Part shown: positions 1-15,000 of the stretch, in pieces
How positions within the stretch are numbered: the first letter of the stretch is position 1
Layout of the letters: each line of letters opens with the position of its first letter
Origin: Nematostella vectensis
Lineage: Eukaryota; Cnidaria; Anthozoa; Actiniaria; Edwardsiidae
Length of the DNA: 64,000 nt
Direction of reading: 5' to 3'
NCBI RefSeq assembly: GCF_932526225.1
Contig: NC_064035.1
Location: 5,765,501 to 5,829,500, forward strand
The notes under the pieces: generated by a model
Seen by the model: only the letters and a program-made list of their open reading frames with translations
Database searches by the model: none
Told to the model about the DNA's origin: nothing
Made by a program: the position numbers and the translations under genes

Positions 1-44
1 CTATTTTAAAGGTGTTTTGTTGAGCATTCCTTCTACACTGTTTA

Positions 45-1180
<1,136 letters not shown>

Positions 1181-1247
1181 TGTTGCCCTAGAAACAAAGG
1201 AGAGCTTCAGAATACAAAGTGTTAACAATAGAACTTCACAGCTGGGT

Positions 1248-1286
1248 TTCTATAGAACAAGCCAGTAAATATAAGGAAAATGCAAA
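1248..1286. repeat. 39-bp dispersed motif, copy 1
   Basis: TTCTATAGAACAAGCCAGTA and onwards, ending AAAATGCAAA. A near-identical copy is at 58197-58235 (ACAGAGCAAGCCAGTAAATA). The two are 57 kb apart next to unrelated genes, so it is a piece of an interspersed repeat. Confidence 0.6.
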
Positions 1287-2853
1287 TTAGTTGACAGGTA
1301 TTTGAAGTTTAGCTTCGCATTTATACTATATTCTATAATATGATTTATTTGCAAATTTAAACAAACTGGGGGTCTCATATATATAGCTTAACACTTATAG
1401 ATTTAATCAATTCATTTATTCGGTAGATTCATTTACTTACTTGCTTACTTACTTATATATTACTTATGGCGCATGATAAATTTCAATCACAAAACTTTTT
1501 CCTGGAAGTTTAACTTTAACAAAAAATTTGAAAGATTTTCGATATGTGTAAGAGTTTAAAAGACTTTGAATCTGAAAGTAAAAAGTACTTATACTTAACG
1601 CTTACTTAACATAACTAACATAAGTAAGTATACTTATACGTTATATAACCTTACTTTAGTTACCTAACTTACTTCTTAGGTTACTTATCGCCTGTTTTCC
1701 TAATAGAAAACATGTACTTAAGAAATTATTTTCTGTTGATATTGAGTCTTTTAACAGTTGAATTAGCCGTCAAATTTCAGCTTAACTACCCCACAAATCA
1801 AACGATTTCGAACAAACAAAGGTCCGGCAAACATAGATTTCATTTCTTTCACTTCAGTCTAGCGTTGTTGTTCCGTGTGGTGCACAACATGGCGATCATA
1901 TCGTTTTCTCTTGAAAAAAATCTACACGAAATACATCTTATATACTCTACCTTTGTTTGAAGTTACCCTTTTTTCTTTCAAGCGAGATCAGAAACGGTAA
2001 AACGTGCTCTATGTTGTAGGTTGTTGATGTGTTGATATTTCCGCCAAGTGTGATATGCGAAGGTGAAAATACCGGGAACAGAATACAAATTACTGTTATT
2101 CTATTGGTCAATCTCAAAGAAACTCTAATCTGATTGGTCAAAAGCTAAATGTATGCGGCACAAAAGCTTTACTTTGGTCACAAGACTTTCATGTGAGACG
2201 CAGCCACTATGACGTCACACATCGATTCTTATCTGCTGACCACATGGGACGCAGGCTCTGTACCACTACACCCCCACCCCTCCTATAACATCTTTATGAT
2301 TTGATTTAGCAACATAGGATCACGCAATATGTGAACCCGAAACATAGGCATTATTTACTTTTCTGCAAATTAACACGAGTACAGGAATTAAAGTTTTTTC
2401 CCTTTCATCACATGCGTGTTTTTTTGGCCCGTGGTATGACTTTCTTTGTTCTGTTCTAGTGTGTTATTCATCGCTTTATCGCCGTTGTCGATAAGGTCTT
2501 GTCTAGGTCATTCGTGAAATTTATACTATTTTCGTAAAAAAAGAGGGGGAGGGGAAGGATTATTTTAAAAAGGTAAATAGAAAACAGTTAATTCATCATT
2601 CAATAAAACTAAATGAATCACCAGTCTAGAGCAAGCGTCAAATACAATTCCCTTCGAAATTTTGTTTGTGAAAGTCTCAATTTTGAAGCTTTAAATTTTG
2701 TATAAAAGGCCCCTCCCCTGTGAATATCTATTTATAAGTGATTTATGAATAATGCGTATTCATTGAAGGTCTCCCGTGTCACATAGCGCGTGCACACGCA
2801 AAAACACAACCCACTAAAACGAACGTTCACCGAGATTTCTGTTCCAAAGAAGC

Positions 2854-2880
2854 ATGGCTGCTCGGTCGATTAGTAACTAG
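2854..2880 (+). promoter_or_regulatory. short upstream ORF before tensin ATG
   Basis: ATG-GCT-GCT ... TAG (8 codons) ends 24 nt before the tensin start. A second ATG at 2900 gives ATG-GAA-TGA, ending at 2908 and overlapping the start codon. If the mRNA starts upstream of 2854, these would damp translation of the long tensin isoform. The transcription start is not known, so this is a sequence observation only. Confidence 0.4.
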
Positions 2881-2904
2881 AACAAATGCTAGCCATTTTA
2901 TGGA

Positions 2905-3099
2905 ATGAGCCAGGCTAGCAAGGCGACCTCTGATCGCCTTGAAGGTTTTATCTGCCCCGCATGCTTGGTGGATTTCCCAAGTGCCGCCAAGGTGCAAGAC
3001 CACTGGTCTAGTTTTCACAGTTCGAAGGAAGGGCAAAGCAGTGAAGATGGGAGGGATAATGACGAAGTTCCTGGTATTGGACCGCCACAGCTAACAGAG
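2905..3099 (+). CDS. tensin exon 1: EEA1-like C2H2 zinc finger
   Basis: Sixty-five codons ending at donor GAG|GTAGCG in phase 0. Intronic sequence gives a stop three codons later, which supports the donor. Residues 13-38 contain C17-X2-C20-X12-H33-X4-H38. The start GFICP is, from memory, identical to that of the EEA1 N-terminal finger, and the aromatic after the first His (W34) occupies the place of EEA1 Tyr60. In EEA1 the Phe-Ile-Tyr triad contacts Rab5. The remaining residues 39-65 are acidic and Ser-rich, probably a linker. Exon 2 continues in frame into the C1 domain. An alternative is that this exon belongs to a separate gene; phase, spacing (2 kb) and direction favour tensin. Confidence 0.75.
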
Positions 3100-6000
3100 G
3101 TAGCGTAATTACTTTCGTTGTTTTTTGTTGTCATGGGAAGAAAGCGTGACTTTTAACCCGAAGGTTTTCATGCCGCCTTTTGAATGAAACTCGACAAACT
3201 CATTAAGTTACTTATTAAATTACCTATTGTGTGCAGAAGTAGATAGGACTATTACTTCTATACCGTGACATATACATTTTATTAGTTCACAACTGAAAAA
3301 CCTTGGATTTTGAAAATAAGATGGCGGTAGTCGTCAGACCCAAAACATCTAATCAGCACTCCAGCGTGGTTGTCACCATTCCAAAACATTTGTCAGACCT
3401 TGTCAGGTTTCCTGTTCCGTTGACGACAAAACCAAGTTTCCTTACCCCTTCTCCGCGAGTTTAAACTTTTCGTTGCCACTTTACTTTTTGAATTTATGCG
3501 TGAAAACAGCGCCAATTATATGGCTTTTTCTTGTAAATCGAGTACTTTATGTCAATTAATTATGGTTAGGTTGCATGGCATGATTAAATGAATGAATTGT
3601 CAACAAACTCTTCATTTGATAGAAGTCTGTAATTGACTTGCCAATAAGTATGATCGTTCGTACTTTCCTTATGCTTTTCTTGTCCTTCTTTGAGAAATCA
3701 AATTCTAAAAAAGAAAAACATGTTTAATTGACACTAATGTGAGAACATCATTGAACAGAGATTATAATCACAGTATCGTTGGAATGCTGTGTTTACATAC
3801 CATAGGTACTCCATTGAGCTATTTTTTTTAGAAGCATATAACTGAGAGGGGAGAGGTAGTCATTAGAAGGAACACAAATCCTTGACTGTGATTTTGAGTA
3901 TTCTCAAAACTCTTGCAAGATATCTAAAATTTCTATCACAATCAAGTTTTGAATTTGTAACAGAACACATTTCGTATGAGTTCACAAGTTACCATAATTT
4001 CTTGAATAATTCCCCGACAGTAATTATTAAACTCTAGGGTAGATGACCACATCACGAAAGATATCTCTGTTTTTAAAAGTTATAAGAAATTACGAAAAAA
4101 GGCTCATATTCAAGCAATTACATACCATACTCAGGCATTTGAAAACCTCATCAAAAAATATTTCTGTTAATAGTTAAAAGTTTAAAAAACAAACAAAAAA
4201 GTGACTAAAGGCACTCTAAAATTACTTTGACTTTTCTTGCCTAAATGTGGAAGGAATGATTTTTGCATCCCATAAAAAAAAAACATGACAGAGAAAGGTC
4301 AGGGTCCAGACCACCTTTTACCACGTTCCAAGCGATGTTTGGTAGGGCTTATACTTGCCAACCTTGAAAGCTAAAAAAAACGTGAGATTGTTCTTCAAAT
4401 TCAAGAACTGTATAAGAAATTACTGATGAATTTTCCCGGGAGATTACAGTAAATGTATAGGAAAGTTTGAATTTTTGCCGGGAGATGAAGGCTAGAAACT
4501 GTGAGTCTCCTTCGAAAATTGTGAGGGCTGGCAGGTATGCAAGCTAAAGCATGAATAGTGTTATAGACTATTGGATTGGGAGGAAAATTGAGGATGTTTT
4601 ACCCAACCATCTGTGATGCTTACTTGTATAAATTGATAAGAAAAAACTCCAGCTTCTGTATAGAATTTTAGTATCTTCAGGACATGTGCCAAAGGATCTT
4701 TCACCCCAATTACTTTTCCCTATAACAGACATGCTTGAAATTTGCCTTTTTACAATATATTGGAAAATCAGCCCAATTTTTTTACTTTTAGTTAAATTCT
4801 CTGAATCTATTTGACAAAGAAATAATAGTAGTACAGTAATATTTTAGCAACTTACACTATTTTATGTTTATATATAACATATTCTCTTGCCTGTTATCTA
4901 ACTTACAGTACTGTCTTACATTATAACTAACTGATGCACTTATCTGTTATCATACAGAATGCAAGGTATGCTTGATATTTCCTTTATGTCTGCTGGTTCT
5001 AGAAGCCTTATGATCATTATATCCTAAGATTTCAGATGTAAAAATTATGTTTATTTGAGTGATTGTCTTGCAGGTAAAAAATGGTGGAAAGCAAACACCG
5101 CATGTTTTCAAATCAGGAGTGTTCCAGCTCCCAGAGAGGTGTAGGGTGTGCAGTGAGACCATCAGCAATGAAGGGAGTTACTGTGAAGGTAAGATTGTTG
5201 ATGGTTTCCTTTTCTTATAAAAGTACAGTAGATAGGTTTTATCTATAACAAATATACATTGGACAACATTACAAATACAATTTACATTCTCCCTTTTTTA
5301 TCTTATTTTTTATATACATTTAAGTTTTTTATCTTGGTTTGAAGGAAAAAACATGCAAACTACCGTTTCATCTCTACAAGCCTGTTTCGTGGTTGCCCAC
5401 TCATCACCTCCACCTCCTGATGAGTGGGCAACCACGAAACAGGCTTGTAGAGATGAAACGGTAGTTTGCGTGTTTTTTTCCTACAAACCAAGATATATCC
5501 CGCTCTACACCTATGTATTGAGCACCGTTATATGAACGCCTGCACTCACGCATTATTTAACTTTTATATATATATATAACTTTGTTTATGTTTGTACAGA
5601 CTACATGTTTGAGTGTACTTTCAACTGGGGCAGAGCATAGGCTCATTATGGGCAGACAATAAAATCTGAAATTCTTGTCAAGAAATAAATAAATTTAAAT
5701 TTTTTTGTTATTTTAACAAAAAGTTCTGTAGCTTTTCTCAAAGCCTGTAGCTTGAGTAAAGCATTAATTTCTTTTATTACGTTGTAGGATGTGGTCACAT
5801 TTGTCACAAGAAATGTGAGAGCATGGTAAGTAATTTTATTTCTATGAGAAACAATCCAACATGACATCTGTAAATGATGATCAAAAGAAATACTTAGAAA
5901 GTTGGTGAAATGCATCTTTTATAATGTTTTTACAGTATGTGAAAAAATGGTTCTTTTAAATTATTACTTAAAATTAATTTAATTAATTAATTATAACTTA

Positions 6001-9000
6001 ATTTATTTTTATTTATAGGTGAAAACAAAATGTCCAAATGTAACAGCTATCTCCACAAATCCAAACTATAAGGTATAAAATAGACAACTATTTGTCGAAG
6101 TTTTTGCTATGCACTAAATAACTCTTGATAGGCCCATCAAGAAGAGATGGACAACTTTGTTAACAAAATGAACAATAAACTTTATAATAGTATTTAAACC
6201 ATTTTCTTGTCATTTTAGACACCAAAAGGAATTTTCAAGCACTTACAGCATATTGTATCAAAGTGAGTATTTGTGTTGTTTGGTATTTTTTTATACAATG
6301 TTTTACAATGTATTGTTAGAATATTATAACTAAAAATATCTCCATTGGTGTACAACATTCTGTGTTGTGCATATGTAGTTTCCCTCATTTCTTAGCTCTC
6401 CACATTAAAATCAACATGGTGACTCCAAATAACTTTTTTGAACCATCAAATGAGAAAGGGTTTTCTCAGATCTCAACCTAAAGCCAATTGGTAGGGACTA
6501 AAGATACTGTATATTCAAACTTGTTTCCAATTTCCATTAAAAAAAAAATGGAAATTGAAAGCAATTTCCATTTGATATTGAAAATGTGATTCAGGATGGC
6601 CAATTATTTTTGATAGGATGGTAATGGCATATTGCTTGCAAAATAATTGTTTATCTAGTGTAAATAAAGGTCTTCATGCCTTCACTAATTTATCATTTCA
6701 ATGATATCTTACAGAGGCAGGGTTCGACATGTTGACCATGAGTTTGACCTTGACCTTACCTATATTACAGAGAGAATTATTGGTAAGTATTGATAAAAAA
6801 ATTTTTGTATCACTTAAGACAGGTAATTAACATATACATACCCTTTGCTTCTAGTCCTTTTGCTAATTAACAGCCAATTAGGGCTCTTGCTATTTATTGC
6901 ACTAAAACAAATTTAACATCAATAATAATCAATATTAACACCACCTGTATGCGTCTGATGAACACCATTCGGCCAATAAAGTGATCTTTGGATTTGAGCT
7001 GTCATTGTTAGGCATCCACCGACAAGACCAATAACACCAATAAATTCCTGACCTGCAAAATGCTCAACACAAATAGCTTTCTGTCAACTGCTTTAGGTAG
7101 CTGGTGATAACAATAATTTGTGCTGAATTGAGCAAGCATAGGGTCAGATCGAGATGATAACCTTGCTATATGAAAGAGATAGCTCTTTCAACCATTTTCA
7201 GTCCTTGAACTCTAGTAATTTCAATGAGTAAGTTTCTTTTTATCACAAGATTGCATTTTTCATAGCTGTCAACCTTGCTTTAGGAAAAAACTTGAGAAAA
7301 TACGGTAAATTTATCAGAAGTACAAAGATAGCTAATGCGGGAGAATACAGTAAATGAATGAATATTTTCAAGAAAATTAGGCTTGAGAAAAGATTCAAAA
7401 TCTTGAGACTCCGGCCTAATGCGGGAGAGTTGACAGCTATGATTTTTTTCAGCCATGTCATTTCCAGGCACGGGGCTGGAATCTACCTACAGGAACAACC
7501 TACGTGATGTAGCTAAAATGCTACAGAGGAAGCACCAGGATAAATATATGGTAAATAATAGTAAAGGATGATATTCAATGGAAGATATTCGACACACCAA
7601 ATGACAGAAGGGATGATATTCCATTAAATGTTGACTTGTGTATATCAAGTGTTAATGGCTTATTCCCTCAGAGATAAATATATGATGAACGATATAAAAA
7701 AGTGATATTGATCAAAATTTTATGTAGATCATATTTTAGTAGCTCCCTCATCCTGGACATTCTAACAGATGCATTTAAGAATAAAATTTTCTTGCAGGTG
7801 TTTAACTTGTCAGAGCGTAGATATGACATATCAAAGCTTAATCATCAGGTGAGGCTTGCTTGTTATTTGCTGTAAACTCCATCACCTCCAATGCTCTGTT
7901 TCTGTTATCCTCATGTTTATCCTTGTTATAGGATCTGTCCCACTAAGGCCGAACAATAACCCTGATTAGTTTGTAGTACAATTCTACATATCTATCAACC
8001 TCGCTTTAGGAAAAATCTGGAAAAATACTGAGAATGTATCAGAAGTACCAAGGTAGCTTATGCGGGAGAATACAGTAAATGTATGGATATTTTCAAGAAA
8101 ATTAGGCTTGAGAAAGGTTCGAAATCTTGAGACTCCTGCCTAATGCGGGAGAGTTGACAGCTATGATTCTAATCTTGTTTGCAGTTACTTTTTCCAGTAT
8201 TCGAATCACCTGTGTCTGCAAAGGTGTAGATTTTCTAAATAAAATCAGCTTAAGATGTGTATTTTGGTTGCCATAAATTCAAGCTTATTAACCTTGTACT
8301 GCATTAAAAGGAATCATAATAATAAAAATCACAAATATTCCTTTGGTAAATAAAACCAATTCAACAGTATAAGAGACACCAACAACAAATGGTTAATTTT
8401 TATCTTGCTAAATTATATTTTCAAATGTAAACAATTACAAGTAGTGGAAGTTCGACATGGTCTTATTTGATTGACAGGTCCTCGACTTTGGCTGGCCAGA
8501 TCACCTTGCTCCGCCCCTAGAAAGACTCTGTAGGTAATGTAATTGAACTATTTGTTTAATGATATTAATGATGTACATTTACACCCAACTCTCTATCAGA
8601 ATCATCAACAAGTAACAAGTAAATTGTTTGAGCCTTGCAAGCAGTGTGGATCTTTTGCTGCCAAGGAAACGTATGCAAAAAATGACATACTTAATCATCC
8701 TCTTAGGTGCATGCCCCTATCAATTTCTTTTGCTGCATTTTATTTTTATCAAAGTGGCCAAAGAATGGAAGAGCTGGGTCCCAAGCAAGGGCACAACGTA
8801 ATACGGGAAAAGGGGTGGCAAAACAGTCCAAAAAGTAGAATTCGCAAAATCTTATCTGCTCAAAATGAGCACCCCCCACTTTCAAAGTTGCTAAAGTGGG
8901 GGCTAGCCCTGCCCCTCCCTGTCTGCTCCCCTGCATTGTCATTGAGCCGAACACCTCCTCCCCTCCCTCAGGGAAAGCTGGGTCTGCTACTTTGGCATGA

Positions 9001-12000
9001 CATGGTTTTTAATTAAACTTAAAAAAAAAGAGCTGTGCAGAACCTGTTGAAGAACTGTTCTTTGATTTTTACTTTCAGTATCATCAAATCTATTGACTCT
9101 TGGCTGAAGACAGATCCTCAGCATGTTGTGGTGGTTCACTGCAAGGTGACGTAGGCACTTATTGGAAGCCATCTTATAGAATCAGGTTCTAATTGGAAGC
9201 CGTCTTATAGATTCTTTGTGTTTCAGGGAGGGAAAGGCAGGACTGGAGTGGTTATCTCAGCGTATATGCATTTCAGCAAAATGTGCTCAAGGTATCTTGT
9301 TCCCAGTTGTTATTTAACAATTAGACTATGAGTGCAATTTTTCTATGAGTCAATAGATAGTCAATGAAGTGCGTAGCGCCGAGTTTGCAGCGCGCACAGA
9401 TAAACACAAATTGAAAACTTTAGCTTCAAAACCCTGCAGTTACTTTTAGTGTCCTTGGGTAAGGATTGAAAATACATTTACTAGAAAAGATTGTGAACCA
9501 AATTTCTCGAATTTTGATCAAAGTTTTTTGTCTCTTTCGCTTCAAGTGGCTTTTTTACCTACTTTTTCGCTCCTCTGTATCTATGGCTCAATAGATAGTA
9601 AGTACGGGAGCCAATCAAATTGTGAGATTCGTGATAGTATGTGATTAGATTTATATACAATAGTACACACCCTTGGCTATGCTAACACTATAAGTCTTAA
9701 TCCACCTCCCTTGACTCAGGGTCTAACAGTGAAGAATCTATTTGTTGAAGTTCTTGCTATGCACTAAATAACTCTTGATAGGCCTGTCAGAAACAGACTG
9801 AATCAGTATCAGAATCATCATATGGAATCTGAACAACCATACCACAAATGGTTCGATTTTCTCTATATATTTTCTGTGTTTATTTCTTTGTTGTGTTATT
9901 ATTGCCCATGTCTCATAATAATATCATTCTAACTAAAGCTGCAGATATCTAATAAAAATAAATCGATTGGCACTGTTGTGCTCTTAATAATTGGGTTCCT
10001 GTTTACAGTCCTGAGGCAGCCCTGGACTGGTTTGCAATAAAACGTTTCTATGACGACAAGTTGGGTGGAGTAACACAGCCATCACAGAGAAGGTACAAAT
10101 TCTTATGTACTGTTTTTTTTCCAGTTCTTCTTGTGTTATTTCATACTCAGAGGAGGTGGAGCCAGCTTTATTATAGCCAACACCAATAACTTTGAAGCAA
10201 CCATCAAAAGCCCCCATCAAAAAAAGTCATGTAATTGAGAGATTGATCATCACTTATCGTGTTTCAGCTTACCAAGTAAATAATCAGCTGAGCATCCATA
10301 CTTGGTTTATCTGCTGAATATCCATACTTGGTTTATCTATTGAGTATCCATACTTGGTTTCAGATATGTGCACTACTTTAGCGACTATTTGGAGGGAAAG
10401 ATAAAGCTGTCATCTGAGTATGTACCTATCCCTAGACTTGTTGAATATTAACCTTGATTCTTGCTAAGACATGTCATAAGTTCCGAAATGTTTTGTTTTA
10501 CAGACCCATGTTTCTTCACCACGTCATTGTCCATGGAATTCCTAACTTTGACAGCAAAGGAGGTTTGTTATAGTTGCTGTTGCAGTGTGTTTTAAAATAT
10601 GTTTCTATTCATTGATAAACGTTTCTCATTTTCAGGCTGCAAACCGTTCCTTAGAGTTTATGATGGTTTGAAGCTGGTGTACACTTCTGGAGTCTTGTAA
10701 GTTTCATGCCACACCCAAAAGTGGTCCAAGTAACCATCTGTGTTCATGGAACATTTGAAATCCATTAACATGATAAACAAAATAGATATTTATTGAAATC
10801 ATGTTTACTTTCCAAATGAACTTTTGGAATGGAAAAAGAATCTTTAAAAAGATAGCTGCGCATTCTATTAGCCAAAAGATTCATTTCAAACTGAGTTTTG
10901 GGGGCAGGAATATTTGTTAATCAACCGGAGATTGACAACTTAAGGTAAAAAATGCTTGGTTTTCAGTCTCGTAACACAGGACATGGAACGGGTCTGCATC
11001 ACCATCGAGGGAGGGCTGATACTACACGGGGATGTCCTGGTAAGTATAACCACGCCTTTACGCCCCTTCCCCAGACCACTCAGCCCTTTATCAAGACAAC
11101 GTAATAACATCCACGCCCCCCAGCACCCTGCAGCCTTTTATTGAGACATCGTAATAATAACGATAATCGAACCCCCTCCCACCCCATCGTAACAACATCC
11201 ACACACACCCTTCCCCAGTCTCCTCAGTAAAAAATCCACGCTCCAGGCCACCGACCCTTTCCCAGTCCCCTCAGCTCTATCAAGACACGGTGATAAAATC
11301 CAGGCTACGATAAAATCAGGACGTGGCGCCTGTAAAAATCAGTGTGAACATGAGCGTGCGTAACATCCGTATTAGAACCCCTATACTACATTTACGAGTT
11401 CCTGTTTTCGTTTAGATCAAGTGCTATCACAAGAACACCCTGTCCTCTGTCCGCGATATTATCTTCCGCTGTCAGTTTCATACCGGCGCCATCAAAGACT
11501 GTGTGTTGGTGCTTGATAAGACTGATCTTGACGAAGCCCATAGAGGTAATCTACCATTTGACCCCCTTCCCCCTCACCCCCTGTTATCTCTGTACTTCTG
11601 TTATCCCCTGAAATCGACTCGAATTCTTTTCGTTTTGCTCTTTTAGATAAGCGCTTCCCTGACAACTGTAAAGTAGAATTCGTGTTCTCTGCCACAGGAA
11701 GTTTTGTTGCAGGTACGTAAACGAAAAGAATGGTTATGGGCAATCCATTTCAATCCCCTTTGTATGCTATCCATCCGTTCTAAGAAATCAAATATCAATG
11801 TCTCAGAAACATTTTTCTTGCAACCAACATGAATATTGTTGCTATGCAAAATTTTGAAGCTAGTGAATTCATTATCGAATTATGACATTTGTGCATGTCA
11901 TGTGCATGTCTGAAATGCTGGAGTTGTTCAACTTCCCCGAAACTAGCCGAGATGGAAAGATGCACAGTTCATAAGTTGAAAAATGTGTAATAGCTTCCTT

Positions 12001-15000
12001 CTTTTGTAAAACCGGGCGCTGCTTTTTAACAGGCTGGGAGGTGGTGGGAGCACCTTGAAATTCTGCCAACCAGTTGTCAGTCGTAGCTTTAGCTATTCGT
12101 TTGCTTCACAGAAATCAAGGACGACGTCCGTCTACAGTCGATCATCCGCCATTCGCTACAACCGGTGGAGAACCCGGACACCGTTCTCATGTACACGTCT
12201 AAGGAAGAATGCATGGAAGACGAGTGGCCTTCAGAGGGCTTGGACGACACCTTACCAGGTAGCGCTTCAAGTAAATAGTAACGTAACTTTCTATAGAATG
12301 GCATGATTATTGTGTCACGAGATGGCTCTAACAAGGCGTCAAACAAATATTCAAGTGGCCATTTACTAGCGTGACTGCTTGTGTCACGACATTAGGAGGG
12401 GTTCCGGTCCCACCAATAGCACGTTACCGACTCTCCAGTTTTGCTTATATCACATGCTTCGAATTCTGTTCGACTTACTCGCCGCTTACAAGAGGGTTAA
12501 AGGGTGTGGTCGCAATGGGTACATGTCTTGCGGTAGTGTTCGTGACACTGGGACCTGAAGAATGAACTCACCTTCTTTTCACACTATCGACGCCTCGTCT
12601 CAGCTCTGCGTTTGTAACTGTGGCTCCTTACACGATGCTTTTTTCTAATCGTTTGATGTCTGTACTTACTTGTCCCGTTATGTTGTCAGTCTTTGTGTGT
12701 CGCATTTGTGATAAATCAGTTTAAACATTTAACCATCATTAAGCGTCATTTTGACCTTGTTAAATTTGTAAAAGACTTTGTTGCAGAGCAAACAACAAAC
12801 AGTTAGTTGATGGTGTGGATGCTTCTGTCTATACCTGTTTAATAAGCATCATTTTTAACACGTTATGTTGGTAAAGTCACGATTAAAATATAATTCCATT
12901 CCATCTTGTTTCATAACCATTTAGATTGCATAAAACCTTAAACCCTTTAATTCTCTTGTAATCGGCGTGATACACCCCTCTGTACCAGACCCAGACCCGA
13001 CAAGAGACACGTGTCGCCCACTCATCCCAAAGGTCGATCATAGAAATGGCATTGCCCAGGAGTCAGGTTCGAAAAGTGCTCATACTGCATGTCCTGATAT
13101 AGTTGACAGTTTTGGGAATATTATTTGTCGGGGTCTGTCGCAGAAGTGGTGTAGAGTGATGTTAACGTATGTAGAGGCAATGACACATCCGTCTTGCTTC
13201 GGAATGCTATCTTTGGCTGGGAGTTGTTTCCTTTTTTTGCATTTTTGTTCTAGAAGATCCAAATATTTCTATGCAAGGCACAAAAGTACAATTGAACGAT
13301 GCGTTAGTGTCATACGTTTCATCTATCTCCAATATACGCTTCTGCACTGAGTGATATGTGGACAGATACCTTAAAGAAATTCTGCAACAAAAGTCAATAA
13401 GGGTACGAACGGTATTACCAGAAATAACACAATTTGCTTCTTTGAATATTTGGTTTGGCACAGCTTCGATCGCTTGGCTGCCTTAAAGAAGAATGAGATG
13501 CTTGAAAACAGCATAATAACAGAATATATTGTCTTGCCTTGCAATACTATGGCGCAGTTTTCTTTCGAGTTATTCAGGAGACAGCAAAAATTCTAGAAAA
13601 AAAGCAAGATACCTCAATGATGTCGCAAATCTTACTTCGCTAGTCAGGAGGCAGTTGAAATTTCTATTTTTTTTTTTGCATGACTCGGTCCTCATAACAA
13701 TGTGTTCTGCATGTTAGACTGTCACCGCCCGCACCGCCCAAATCCGACCCCTGGTCGCACACGGCAACACGTTAACGACCTTCTTTAGCTGTCCATATAC
13801 CCTCAGACAAGCGCTGCCCATCTTAAAATCGGATAAAATGTTTGACACTCATTTTTTATAAATTTGTTGTTGAAAGATTCGAGGGCTTTATAATCTTAAA
13901 TAACATTTTAGCCATAAGAGAGTCACATAGTTCTGTGTCATGAATTTGCTAGATGTTATAATGAAGCACTCATCCCAAGGATTGAACTATTTGACCCTCT
14001 TGAATGATTCTTTATTTATGAAATGCTACATAAATAAATCTTAAATGCGTATTTTATTATTATTTAAAATTTTTATACTTCATGGACACCTTGAATTAAA
14101 TATCGAAAAAATAATGATTATTTATGTAATTGTTTTGAAATTTTGTAAAGGAAAATAAACATCGATGTTGTACTGTTTCTGTTTGTGGCCTGTTCCTCTT
14201 AACCTCTTGGCCTTTCTTGGTTTCCATCCCGTCTTTCTCGTGACCACCGCTGTAGATTTTACCATGAATATTCTAGAAAAGTTTCTCACAGTTTTGTCAT
14301 GATGCTGGACTTGCCGCAAGTCTGAGCACCCTGGGGAGAATTCTCTAAAGCGAGCGAAGCGAGTTTTTGTGTGTCTACGAACTAAGCTCCCTGAATATGA
14401 ATTGTAGTTAATAACGAAGAAAGACTATGCAAGTATGTGTTCATGCAAACATGTCTATGATGCATTGGGAGATTGTATTACCACCACGTGTCACCAGAAT
14501 GCAATGCGAGATTTTACTAGTAACTATGTTTGGGACAGTTCCTTTTTAGGACATTGCATACCTCGGGTTTTTTTTCCCTATAAGCCCAGGGTACTTCAAG
14601 AAATTTAACTAGTGCTCCGTGTAAGGACTAGACAATCTAACGGAATATCAAGTGCATGCTGGTATGTCGCGAGCAGGCTATTTTTGCTTTCAATCCACTC
14701 TCTTATTTTAGCTTGTTTTCTATAATACAATGCGAATATATGGGTTTTTATGTCCATTTTTTGATGGATAGGGCTTCTTTGGCAACATCCGACTGCCCAT
14801 GTGTTTTCGGGGCGTTTCTCGTGCTTGTTGTTGTTTCATGTAAGGCTCATGTCAGCCTCGCCTTTATTATTGTTTTCATTTAATATTGTAAGGCACAAAA
14901 TGTGCTACACTCTCGAAATAACCATTCAAAAAACAAAGTCTGATACTTTATTTATCAAATTCAATCGAAAATATCGCACTGGCATCCTCAAATCAGCCGA

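Larger units (their letters stand above)
1181..2904. other. intergenic region between divergent cathepsin and tensin genes
   Basis: About 1.7 kb with no ORF that I recognise. It must contain both promoters. Visible elements are TATA-like stretches on the minus strand near 1318-1325 and 1377-1385, a degenerate CTTA/ACTTA repeat at about 1430-1460 and 1570-1690, and a full CRE-type TGACGTCA at about 2210-2217. A 39-bp motif at 1248-1286 recurs near 58197. Confidence 0.6.

Noticed and set aside
7441-7467. Acceptor at TTTCCAG (7461-7467) for tensin exon 7
   Set aside because: It is in phase but loses AMSFP, which matches PTEN and tensins at RIIAMxFP; the TTTTTTTCAG at 7452 is stronger.
12967-13350. 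127-codon ORF in tensin intron 19
   Set aside because: No recognisable domain, no good splice sites at its ends, and the opposite strand is also open. Probably chance.
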